A stretch of DNA of 13,893 nt from JBJXHG01 sp046160865. GTDB taxonomy: Bacteria; Planctomycetota; UBA1135; GCA-002686595. Of this stretch, positions 1 through 5,902 are shown piece by piece. The translations under genes and the position numbers were made by a program. Position 1 is the stretch's first letter; every line of letters starts with the position of its first letter. The notes under the pieces are model-generated. The model did not search any database, was not told where the DNA came from, and worked only from the letters and a program-made list of their open reading frames with translations. Location of the stretch: assembly GCA_046160865.1 (NCBI GenBank), contig JBJXHG010000103.1:1-13893 (forward strand). The letters are read 5' to 3'.

Positions 1-118
1 GGTTGTGCCGACTCGTTCGGAGCAAGGCGTTGCATCGGAATCGACCGGAGGTGACCTGCAAGGTCAGCGAGGATCGACTCCGATCCAACAACGCCGCGCC
101 GAGCGAGTCGGCGCGACC
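1..118. repeat. Large imperfect palindrome downstream of yceH
   Basis: The two halves are near-complementary around a centre at about 58-60. Positions 1-20 pair with 99-118 (17 of 20 Watson-Crick, the other three G-T), 26-32 with 89-95, 35-39 with 79-83, 41-44 with 74-77, and 52-57 with 61-66 around a 3-nt GCA loop. The remaining positions form bulges and internal loops. The structure starts at the window edge and may extend beyond it. It lies 27 bp past the yceH stop codon, so it could act as a transcript end for the minus-strand operon, but no T-run is visible inside the window. It could also be a dispersed palindromic repeat. No coding potential was recognised in positions 1-145. Confidence 0.6.
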
Positions 119-145
119 GCAGCAGGACGTGGTGAGAAATGCGGG

Positions 146-838
146 CTAACCCTCGAGCTTCTCGCCCAGCTTCCACGCCAAGTTGTCGAGCTGCCTGCGC
201 AAGCGTGACACGCTGAACTCGAGCTCGACGATCCGCTTCTCGAGCGCTTCTTTCGCCGCGGATTCGACGCGCTCGATCGTCGCGACGACGGTGCGCGTAT
301 CCGCGGCCGCCTGGCCCGGCGAGCGCGTTTCGAGCGGGTGCGCGGTAGGCGCGAGCGTTTGCGCGTAGCGTTCGGCGCGCGAGCCCGGCGACGGATCGAC
401 ACGCTTGACGAGCCCGGCGTCGATCAACGCTTTCATCGCGTCCATCAATGCGGGCAGCGAGTCGAGCGGCGTCATGCGCGACGCGCGCGCACGCAGCTCG
501 CCCGGTTGCTGCGGGCCGCGCATCAGGAGCTCGGCCAAGATCGCGATCTGCGGCACGCCTTGCTTGAGGCCCGTCCCTGCGTTGTGCCGGAACTTCTCGA
601 CGCGGCCTCCGACCGGATGCACCGCACCGGCGAGACTCTTGCGGATCAGCTTCGTGACGGCGGCGTACGCGTCGCCTTCCATGATCTCCATCACCGGATC
701 GCGGTTCGACTTCTGGTTCGCGCCGGCGGTCAGCGCGTGCAACGTCAGCGGATACTGCTCCGGTGTCGTGAGCTCCTTCTCGATCAAGACGCCGAGCACG
801 CGCGCTTCCAACGGATCCAGCTCGAGGGTGTCGCTCAT
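146..838 (-). CDS. yceH: YceH/DUF480 family protein
   Basis: This is a 230-aa protein of the DUF480 (YceH) family, whose members are built from two winged-helix-like domains and have no firmly established biochemical role. The family signature is clear near the N terminus: LDPLEARVLGVLIEKELTTP at 7-26, followed by the segment around QYPLTLHALTAGANQKSNRD at 28-47. A second winged-helix-like part spans about 95-160. A Pro/Ala-rich linker at 163-180 leads to a C-terminal coiled coil (about 183-228). E. coli YceH is about 215 aa, so the length fits. The frame is open upstream to 1069, but the ATG at 838 is chosen because homology begins there and because it overlaps the stop of the upstream dehydratase gene (ATGA), implying translational coupling. 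It is the last gene of the etfB-etfA-PCD-yceH set. Confidence 0.87.
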   Translation of the reverse strand: MSDTLELDPLEARVLGVLIEKELTTPEQYPLTLHALTAGANQKSNRDPVMEIMEGDAYAAVTKLIRKSLAGAVHPVGGRVEKFRHNAGTGLKQGVPQIAILAELLMRGPQQPGELRARASRMTPLDSLPALMDAMKALIDAGLVKRVDPSPGSRAERYAQTLAPTAHPLETRSPGQAAADTRTVVATIERVESAAKEALEKRIVELEFSVSRLRRQLDNLAWKLGEKLEG

Positions 839-1131
839 GGCTTCGAATACAGCGCGTCGATCACGCGTGCCAAACGGAAGTCGCGCTCGGAGAGCCCGCC
901 GACGTCGTGGCTCTCGAGCTCGATCACGACCTTGCCGTACGAATTCGACCAGTCGGGGTGATGGTTCGCCTTCTCCGCCGCGAGTGCGACGGACGTCATG
1001 AATCCGAACGCGTGCACGAAGTCGTCGAACTCGAACGTGCGCTGCAGCTTGCCACGCGCGAGCTTCCAATCCGGGACGCCCGCGAGCCTTTCGCGCACAT
1101 CCGCGTCGGCGAGCTTGCTCGAGGCTGCCAT
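835..1131 (-). CDS. 4a-hydroxytetrahydrobiopterin dehydratase (PCD/DCoH)
   Basis: Pterin-4a-carbinolamine dehydratase removes water from 4a-hydroxytetrahydropterin, regenerating the pterin cofactor after aromatic amino acid hydroxylation. The 98-aa length matches the single-domain family. The active-site block EKANHHPDWSNSYGKVVIEL (53-72) carries His57, His58, Pro59 and Trp61, and the second conserved stretch SHDVGGLSERDF (74-85) supplies His75. A GGAG ribosome binding site precedes the ATG by 6 nt. The gene starts 21 bp after etfA and its stop overlaps the yceH start by 4 bp. No phenylalanine hydroxylase (phhA) is in the window, so the pterin substrate route is not shown here; a moonlighting role, as proposed for some orphan PCDs, is possible. 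phhB would be the usual symbol if a hydroxylase is found. Confidence 0.93.
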   Translation of the reverse strand: MAASSKLADADVRERLAGVPDWKLARGKLQRTFEFDDFVHAFGFMTSVALAAEKANHHPDWSNSYGKVVIELESHDVGGLSERDFRLARVIDALYSKP

Positions 1132-1152
1132 GTCGCGCTCCGCCGCTACGCG

Positions 1153-2112
1153 TTACTTGTGCGACTTCGCGTCGCGCACGGCCTTCGTGAGCGCGGGCAC
1201 GACTTCCATCACGTCGCCGACGATGCCGTAGTCGGCAACCTTGAAGATCGGCGCGTCGGCGTCCTTGTTGATCGCGACGATGACCTTCGAGGTGCGCATG
1301 CCCGCGAGGTGTTGGATCGCGCCCGAGATGCCGACCGCGATGTAGAGCTGCGGAGAAACGGTCTTACCCGTCTGTCCGACCTGCTCGGAGTGCGGTCGCC
1401 AACCGGCGTCGACGACCGCGCGGCTCGCACCGGTCGCGGCGTTGCCGAATGCGGCGGCGAGCTCTTCGATCAGCGCGAAGTGCTCCGGCCCTTTGAGGCC
1501 ACGGCCGCCCGACACGACGACGGGCGCTTCCTTCACGTCGAGCTTGCCGCCCGACTTCGCGGCGACCGCGGTCACCGTCGTCTTGCCGTCCGTGCTCGCG
1601 GCGACTTTCAACACCTCGGCGGTTCCGTTGCTCTCGTGCATCGGGAACACGTTCGGGCGCGTCGTCGCGCAGAACACCGGACCGCTCGTGCCGAAGGTCG
1701 CGAGCGCTTTGCCTGCGAGGAACGGCCGCACGGCGGTGTACGTGTCGCCTTGCGCCGCGAGCGCGGTGCAATCGCTGAAGAGCGTCGAGTCGAGGTGCGC
1801 GGCGACGCGCGGCGCGATGTCCTTGCCGGTGCTCGTCGCCGCTGCGAGGAACACTTTCGCACCCTGCTCCTTCACGACGCTCGCGACGTCCTTCGCGGTC
1901 GCGTCGTGGCTGTACGCCTTCGCGCCGGTCAGACACACGACCTTCTGCGCGCCGAAGCGGCCGAGCAGCGCTGCCGCCGCTTCGCCGTTCTCGCCGCCCA
2001 CGATTGCAACGACGGCCGGATTGCCCAGCGACTTCGCGGCGCCGAGACACTCGAGGCTCGCGCGCAACGGTTTGCCGTGCTCTTGTTCGACGAAGACGAC
2101 GACGGTGGCCAT
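1153..2112 (-). CDS. etfA: Electron transfer flavoprotein subunit alpha
   Basis: This is the FAD-carrying alpha subunit (319 aa) of the soluble ETF heterodimer, which takes electrons from acyl-CoA and other dehydrogenases and passes them to the membrane ETF:quinone oxidoreductase. The N-terminal alpha/beta domain (about 1-190) is followed by the FAD-binding C-terminal domain. There, GASRAVVDAGWRP (228-240), SEQVGQTGKTVSPQLYIAVG (242-261), ISGAIQH (262-268) and INKDADAPIF (281-290) are the classic ETF-alpha signature segments. Length is standard. The ATG lies 9 bp after the etfB stop, and its ribosome binding site (GAGGTGA) overlaps that stop codon, so the two subunits are translationally linked. 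The genes make a housekeeping-type ETF; no extra iron-sulfur or dehydrogenase gene marks it as a bifurcating (FixAB-like) form. Confidence 0.96.
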   Translation of the reverse strand: MATVVVFVEQEHGKPLRASLECLGAAKSLGNPAVVAIVGGENGEAAAALLGRFGAQKVVCLTGAKAYSHDATAKDVASVVKEQGAKVFLAAATSTGKDIAPRVAAHLDSTLFSDCTALAAQGDTYTAVRPFLAGKALATFGTSGPVFCATTRPNVFPMHESNGTAEVLKVAASTDGKTTVTAVAAKSGGKLDVKEAPVVVSGGRGLKGPEHFALIEELAAAFGNAATGASRAVVDAGWRPHSEQVGQTGKTVSPQLYIAVGISGAIQHLAGMRTSKVIVAINKDADAPIFKVADYGIVGDVMEVVPALTKAVRDAKSHK

Positions 2113-2121
2113 CGATTCACC

Positions 2122-2874
2122 TCAGAGGACTTGCGCTTCGGTCTTGAGCGCTTGGATCAATGCCGGAACGGCTGCTGCACCTTCGCCGACGATGCGGCCG
2201 GGCTTGCGCGCCGGCGGCAGCTCGACCTTCACGATGCGCGCTTGCGCCGGAACTTCTTCGAACGCTTCCTCCGCGATCGGCTTCGACTTGACGGCCATGA
2301 TGCCCTTCAAGTTCGCGCGGCGCGGCTCGTTCAAACCCTTGTTGCACGTGATGACGGCGGGCAGCGAGAACGTGACCGTCTCGACGCCGTGCTCCGTCTC
2401 GCGCTTCGCCGTGCCGTGCGTGGCCGTGAGCTCGAGCGCGATCACCTCGGTCACGCACGCCCAGCCGAGGTACGTCGCGAGCATCGGTCCGACCGCCGAG
2501 TTGTCGCGGTCGGTCGCGAGGCGGCCGGTGAACACGAGGTCGGGCGCGATCTTCGCGATGCGCGCGGCGAGCACCTTGGCGGTCGAGCGCGGGTCGCGTC
2601 CGCCGGAATCGGCGTCCTTCAAGATCACGCCGGTGTCCGCGCCGCGCGCCATGAACTCGCGCACTTCCTTCGACGCATCCGACGGACCGATCGTCAGCAC
2701 GGTCACGTCGCCGCCGAGCTTCTCCTTCGTCTTGAGCGCTTCCTCGACCGCGATCTCGTCGTAGAACGACGTCATGTATTGGAAGCCCGACGTGTCGAGG
2801 CTCTTGCCGTCGGCGGCGACCTTGGCCTGAGCCTCGGTCGTCGGAACGCGTTTGATGCAGGCGACGATCTTCAT
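2122..2874 (-). CDS. etfB: Electron transfer flavoprotein subunit beta
   Basis: This is the beta subunit of the ETF heterodimer (250 aa, normal length), which binds AMP structurally and completes the FAD site of EtfA. It begins with the typical MKIVACIKRVP strand. VFTGRLATDRDNSAVGPMLA (114-133) is the conserved nucleotide-binding region. The ETF-beta signature follows as NEPRRANLKGIMAVKSKPI (182-200). It is the first gene of the tightly spaced etfB-etfA-PCD-yceH set. I see no convincing Shine-Dalgarno sequence before the ATG at 2874 and no confident promoter in the 234 bp upstream. Partners such as acyl-CoA dehydrogenases and ETF-QO must be encoded outside this window. The upstream thioesterase fits a fatty-acyl or aromatic-CoA context, but that link is inference. 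Confidence 0.96.
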   Translation of the reverse strand: MKIVACIKRVPTTEAQAKVAADGKSLDTSGFQYMTSFYDEIAVEEALKTKEKLGGDVTVLTIGPSDASKEVREFMARGADTGVILKDADSGGRDPRSTAKVLAARIAKIAPDLVFTGRLATDRDNSAVGPMLATYLGWACVTEVIALELTATHGTAKRETEHGVETVTFSLPAVITCNKGLNEPRRANLKGIMAVKSKPIAEEAFEEVPAQARIVKVELPPARKPGRIVGEGAAAVPALIQALKTEAQVL

Positions 2875-2965
2875 TCGAAGGCGAGTACGAGCGCGGTTGA
2901 CGAGGGGATGCGGCCGTGAATCGGGGCGGAGAGGGTACCCGGCAGGCGAAAACGCGGCAAGGCGG

Positions 2966-3091
2966 GCGCGCGCTACGCGCGCGAGTGCGCTGCTGCGTTG
3001 AGCTCGTCGTGACGTGCTCGGCGGCCAAACAAGGCGGCTCCCGCTCTCGACGCTCCGCTGGAGCGTCTTCGTCGAGCGCTGCGCGCTCGAC
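2966..3091. terminator. Cluster of three perfect hairpins between thioesterase and etfB
   Basis: Three perfect stems, each with a 3-nt loop, lie in the 234-bp gap 2875-3108. They are 2966-2972/2976-2982 (7 bp, loop CTA), 3049-3056/3060-3067 (8 bp, loop GCT) and 3071-3079/3083-3091 (9 bp, loop TGC). The last two are only 3 bp apart and sit just past the thioesterase stop codon, where a transcript end for that gene would be expected. None is followed by a T-run on the minus strand, so these are not canonical intrinsic terminators. They may slow or protect RNA ends, or be a local palindromic repeat. I see no gene in this gap. Confidence 0.4.
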
Positions 3092-3108
3092 CGCGGGAAC
3101 CCTTGCCG

Positions 3109-3573
3109 TCACTCCGTCGCTCGCCTCGCATCGCAGTCGCGCGCTGTGCCGCCGGATTGGTCGACGCCGGTTGCAGTGCCCGCGATGTCGAAGATCAAGT
3201 ACGTGAAGAGTCCCGTCGCAACGTGCTTCGCGCCTTGCAGCACGTCGGCCGAGCACACCGCGACGCGCGCACCGCGGCGAACGACGTGCGCGCGTGCGAC
3301 GAGCTCGTCACCGGGATGCTTCGCCGGCGCGAGGAAGTTCACCTTGAACTCGACGCTCGTCATGCCGCGCGTGGGCAAGAGATCCGGTAAGAGCGCCCAG
3401 ACACACGCCGTGTCCGCGAGCGCCGAGATCAAGCCGCCCTGAACGACAGCGAAGCCTTGCAGAAACTCCGCGCGCGGAGGCAGCGCGACCTCGGCCGTTC
3501 CGTCGCCGCGCCGCAGCAAACGAAAGCCGAGGAACGCTTCGACCGGACCACGCTGAGAGGGATCGAGCTCCAT
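3109..3573 (-). CDS. PaaI-family hotdog-fold thioesterase
   Basis: This is a predicted acyl-CoA thioesterase of the PaaI/YdiI hotdog family (154 aa); members hydrolyse acyl- or aryl-CoA thioesters in the cytosol. The core fold is visible: AFLGFRLL (13-20), the strand GTAEVALP (25-32), then VVQGGLISALADTA (43-56), which holds the Gly-Gly turn and the acidic Asp54 expected at the active site. The strands MTSVEFKVNFLAPA (71-84) and GDELVARAHVVRRGARVAV (88-106) follow. The usual His before the Gly pair is Gln45 here, a substitution that also occurs in family members. The tail from about 131 (Gly, Thr and Arg-rich) is not conserved. A TTG at 3642 would add 23 residues, but homology starts after the ATG at 3573 and the longer form would overlap the divergent gene. 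The substrate is unknown. Confidence 0.84.
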   Translation of the reverse strand: MELDPSQRGPVEAFLGFRLLRRGDGTAEVALPPRAEFLQGFAVVQGGLISALADTACVWALLPDLLPTRGMTSVEFKVNFLAPAKHPGDELVARAHVVRRGARVAVCSADVLQGAKHVATGLFTYLIFDIAGTATGVDQSGGTARDCDARRATE

Positions 3574-3647
3574 GGCAATCGGCGCGCACGTGTAGTGCGG
3601 CGGACCGGTGTACCATGCACTTGCGCGAGTCGTCTCCCGCAATCGCC

Positions 3648-4055
3648 ATGGCTTCTCCCCGCAGCGAGTTCGCCGTCCTGCTCGCCGCGCCGAATCCCGT
3701 CGAGGCGGAGATGGCGCGCGAGCTGCTCGCGTCGCACGGCATCCCGTCGATGTTGCACGGTGTCGATCGCGACTACGCGGAGCTCGGCGCCGCCGCGCAC
3801 TCGGCCATCACGCGCCCCGACCTCTTGATCCCGCGCTCGGCGCTGGAGCGCGCGCGGCAGGTGCTGGCCGAGACGTGGGACGAGTCGGCGCTCAGCGACG
3901 AGCTCGCGACCGAAGCGTCTCCCTCGGACGCCGTGCCGGCGCGATCGCTCGGCGGCAAACGGATCACGACGATGTTGCTCGTGCTGCTCGCGCTCGTCGT
4001 TGCCGTCATCTGCGTGACCGATTTCGTGTTACCGGCGCTACACGCGACGAAGTGA
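3648..4055 (+). CDS. DUF2007-like protein with C-terminal membrane anchor
   Basis: This is a 135-aa protein. Its N-terminal 75 residues resemble the DUF2007 (putative prokaryotic signal-transducing) family: a beta strand EFAVLLAAPN (7-16), a helix PVEAEMARELLASHGIPSML (17-36), and the closing motif RPDLLIPRSALERARQVLAE (56-75). An Asp/Glu/Ser-rich linker (76-103) leads to a strongly hydrophobic segment (about 107-130) after a basic KR pair, so the small domain is probably held on the inner face of the membrane by a tail anchor. An in-frame ATG at 3615 would add 11 residues; neither start has a good ribosome binding site, and 3648 is preferred because the homology begins just after it. It is transcribed away from the thioesterase. 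No function is known from the sequence. Confidence 0.7.
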   Translation: MASPRSEFAVLLAAPNPVEAEMARELLASHGIPSMLHGVDRDYAELGAAAHSAITRPDLLIPRSALERARQVLAETWDESALSDELATEASPSDAVPARSLGGKRITTMLLVLLALVVAVICVTDFVLPALHATK

Positions 4056-4080
4056 CGCAGCGCGGCGCACGCACGCGCGC

Positions 4081-4083
4081 TTA
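4081..4083. repeat. Left TTA target-site duplication
   Basis: TTA directly outside the left inverted end of the 219-bp element, matched by TTA at 4303-4305 outside the right end. A 3-bp duplication of this type is typical of several IS5-superfamily groups. Confidence 0.6.
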
Positions 4084-4302
4084 GAGCCTGTTTCAGAATG
4101 GCGCGTGCCTTCGAAGGCCGCGCCGATCCGGGCTCGCGGTGTTGCGCCTCCTCTGAGTCTTGCGGCGAATACGCATCGTCAGGGATCCCCTTCGAAGCGC
4201 GCCGCTTGCGCGCTTCGATGCGCTGCGCGTACCAGGGCTTACCCCTTGCTCGCCTCGGCTCGTCGCAGCCTTCGCCGAGGCGGCTCATTCTGAAAGGCGC
4301 TC
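4084..4302. mobile_element. 219-bp MITE-like non-autonomous element
   Basis: The left end GAGCCTGTTTCAGAATG (4084-4100) and the inverted right end (4286-4302, reading GAGCGCCTTTCAGAATG on the minus strand) agree at 14 of 17 positions. Both are flanked by TTA. The interior has no convincing gene but is rich in secondary structure: a 12-bp palindrome (4107-4118), an 11-bp perfect stem with a 5-nt loop (4192-4202/4208-4218), and a 9-bp perfect stem with a 14-nt loop (4251-4259/4274-4282). Inverted ends, a 3-bp duplication and no transposase together define a miniature inverted-repeat element. The end sequence and TTA target resemble IS5-type elements, but the parent family is inference. It sits between the DUF2007-like gene and the porin, and its right border falls exactly on the porin stop codon. 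Confidence 0.72.
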
Positions 4303-4305
4303 TTA
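4303..4305. repeat. Right TTA target-site duplication, also the porin stop codon
   Basis: TTA immediately outside the right inverted end of the element. Read on the minus strand it is TAA, the stop codon of the porin gene, so insertion appears to have used the stop codon as its target and left it intact. Confidence 0.6.
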
Positions 4306-5430
4306 GAACCCGACCGTCAGCCCGACGGCCCATACGTCGACCTCGAGCGCGGCGGCGTCGCTGCGCGCGCGATCGAACTGCAGCGTCCACTTCGCGTCGT
4401 GCCCGGCGATGTAGCGATCGAGCGCCGCGGTGACGACCGTCGTCTCGTCGTCGTCGTCGAGATCCTGGTAGCGCGCCGCGATCTCCCATTCGTCGGGCGC
4501 GAGCATGTAACCCAAGCTCACGTTCCACGGCGTCTCGGCGCCGGTGATGCTCGCCGCAGTCGGAATCACGGCGCCGGTCGAAGAGTTGATCGCGGCACCC
4601 GGCCGCACGTCGTCGTCGAAGTCGACGATCTCTGCGATCGAGCTCCAGCGGCCTTTCGCGAACAGCGCGTCGGCGCCCACCGCCGTGCCGTCGTCGAGTC
4701 GCGCGTCGTCGAACCACGCGACGCCGATCGTCAGGTGCTCGTCATCGTGGAGGCCGTGGCAACCTTCGTCGCCGCGCAAGCTCGCGCCGAGCACGTGGTA
4801 GCTGAGGCGCGAGGAGAGCGCGTACTCGTCCGCCGTCGAGTCCGAGCCGTTCTGCACGGCTGCCCACCAGTTGAATCGATCGACGGTACCCGAGAGCTCG
4901 AAGCCGACGTCGCGGCCGTCCCACACTTCGCCGAGGAATCCGCGCTCGAGGAACATGAGCCGCCGATCCTCGATGCCCGAGCTCCACAGGAACGTCGAGC
5001 TGAAGCGGCCGATCGACACGGACGCCCAGTCGCCGAGCGTCACGGACGCGTACGCGTCGAGCAGCGAGAGAACGTCGCTCGCGACGCTCGCACCCGCCGC
5101 GTCGGAGATCGCGCCGTCACCGCCTTCGGCACTGAGCGTGTAGCCGTACCCGTCGGCGGCTCGACCGGTGATGAAGATGCGCGCGTTGTCGAGGTTGAAG
5201 CCGCCGAGGTCCTGCGAACTGGGCGTGACCGTGTCGGTGTCGACGTCGCCCGAGTTCGCGTAGCGCGTGCGGATCCAGCCGCCGACCGTCGGACCGGCGT
5301 TCGGCTGCGCGAGGCCAGCGGTCAGCGCGTCGAGCTCGCGCTCGAGAGCCGACCACGCATGGCGAGGGGGCGCGGCCGGTGTGTGCGAAGTCGTGGTCGC
5401 CAGGATGGCGCTTGCGGTGAATGTGAACAT
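4303..5430 (-). CDS. Phosphate-selective porin O/P-like outer-membrane porin
   Basis: This 375-aa beta-barrel protein is likely a trimeric porin of the OprO/OprP (Porin_O_P) type, passing small ions or solutes across the outer membrane. A short hydrophobic, Ala/Thr-rich leader (1-22) is followed by a small amphipathic helix WSALERELDALTAGL (26-40). Alternating strands then start at about 48 (VGGWIRTRYA at 49-58; NARIFITGR at 82-90). The protein closes with the strand VDVWAVGLTVGF ending in Phe, the usual outer-membrane assembly signal. Loops are rich in Asp, suggesting the name phosphate-selective should not be taken literally. The frame is open to 5586, but the ATG at 5430 is chosen because the leader starts there and an AAGGAAG ribosome binding site lies about 6 nt before it. 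It is divergent from kdp. The leader lacks the usual Lys/Arg near its N terminus. Confidence 0.8.
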   Translation of the reverse strand: MFTFTASAILATTTSHTPAAPPRHAWSALERELDALTAGLAQPNAGPTVGGWIRTRYANSGDVDTDTVTPSSQDLGGFNLDNARIFITGRAADGYGYTLSAEGGDGAISDAAGASVASDVLSLLDAYASVTLGDWASVSIGRFSSTFLWSSGIEDRRLMFLERGFLGEVWDGRDVGFELSGTVDRFNWWAAVQNGSDSTADEYALSSRLSYHVLGASLRGDEGCHGLHDDEHLTIGVAWFDDARLDDGTAVGADALFAKGRWSSIAEIVDFDDDVRPGAAINSSTGAVIPTAASITGAETPWNVSLGYMLAPDEWEIAARYQDLDDDDETTVVTAALDRYIAGHDAKWTLQFDRARSDAAALEVDVWAVGLTVGF

Positions 5431-5622
5431 GGTCGGCTTCCTTCGGAGAGCATGCGGGCTTCCAACCGCACGCCGCGATGCACTCTTCGTGAGCGCCACG
5501 CTGCGCGCGAGTGCGTAGCGCGACGCGCTCGCCGCGAACTCACGCTGCGAGGATGCGCATCGATAGCACGCTCGGATGCGACTCAAACGCGTGTTGTCGC
5601 GCTCTTGATGCGTGCGGCGCGG

Positions 5623-5644
5623 TTCTTAGCGCCTTCTTAGCGCC
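5623..5644 (+). promoter_or_regulatory. Tandem 11-bp direct repeat, putative KdpE operator
   Basis: TTCTTAGCGCC occurs twice back to back (5623-5633 and 5634-5644) with no mismatch. OmpR/PhoB-class regulators bind head-to-tail half-sites repeated every 11 bp, one helical turn, and the window's own member of that class is KdpE, encoded in the operon that starts 71 bp downstream. A weak -10-like TAGTCT lies at 5654-5659, about the spacing seen when such regulators replace a -35 contact. The box is 192 bp upstream of the divergent porin start, so it could act on both. Assignment to KdpE is inference; the repeat itself is plain in the sequence. Confidence 0.55.
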
Positions 5645-5715
5645 CGCGGCTCCTAGTCTTTCCCGCGCGATCGATGCGACACGGCTGCCGTAGCGCGCGC
5701 AGATCGCCACACCTC

Positions 5716-5799
5716 ATGGACATCGTCTACGTCGCTGCCGCGGTCGGCTTCTTTCTCGCGCTCGCACTTCTCGTGCACGTGATGCCCGAGAAGCATTGA
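5716..5799 (+). CDS. KdpF-like 27-aa membrane peptide (first copy)
   Basis: This micro-ORF encodes one predicted membrane helix: MDIVYVAAAVGFFLALALLV followed by HVMPEKH. It precedes the better kdpF candidate by 10 bp, and both end in MPEK plus one to three residues; the codons at this end are nearly identical in DNA (GATGCCCGAGAAG against GATGCCGGAGAAG). From memory, single-helix peptides beginning MDxxY occur just ahead of kdpF in other bacteria, so it may be a conserved accessory peptide that has acquired, or always had, a KdpF-like tail. No clear ribosome binding site precedes the ATG. It would be the first gene of the kdp transcript. It may also be a leader peptide affecting kdpF translation. 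Confidence 0.6.
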   Translation: MDIVYVAAAVGFFLALALLVHVMPEKH

Positions 5800-5809
5800 A
5801 AGCACTTCG

Positions 5810-5902
5810 ATGAACGTCATGGCCACCATCGCCGCGGTACTCGCGCTCATCCTGCTCGTGTACCTGTTCATCGCTTTGCTGATGCCGGAGAAGTTCGAAT
5901 GA
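5810..5902 (+). CDS. kdpF: K+-transporting ATPase subunit KdpF
   Basis: KdpF is a single-helix peptide of about 30 aa that binds at the KdpA/KdpB interface and stabilises the KdpFABC complex in the inner membrane. Here it has 30 residues: a hydrophobic helix (MATIAAVLALILLVYLFIAL, 4-23) followed by LMPEKFE. The LVYLFIALLMPEKF end is characteristic of the family, whose E. coli member has 29 aa. A weak GAAAG ribosome binding site lies about 7 nt upstream, partly in the stop codon region of the preceding micro-ORF. Unusually, kdpA does not follow directly but after 186 bp. Confidence 0.83.
   Translation: MNVMATIAAVLALILLVYLFIALLMPEKFE

Noticed and set aside
1..118. Integron attC site as an explanation of the left-edge palindrome
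   Set aside because: The ends do not match the RYYYAAC and GTTRRRY core sites, and no cassette array or integrase is present.
839..1069. 77-codon N-terminal extension of yceH
   Set aside because: It runs antiphase through the dehydratase gene, is Arg-rich and has no family similarity; the ATG at 838 fits both homology and the ATGA overlap.
907..2919. 670-codon plus-strand open frame across etfA and etfB
   Set aside because: It is antisense to two certain genes and its product is a low-complexity Arg/Asp/His/Glu mix with no domain; such frames arise from G+C-rich codon bias.
5431..5586. 52-codon N-terminal extension of the porin
   Set aside because: The leader peptide and a good ribosome binding site belong to the ATG at 5430; the extension is Arg/Ser-rich and would bury the signal peptide.
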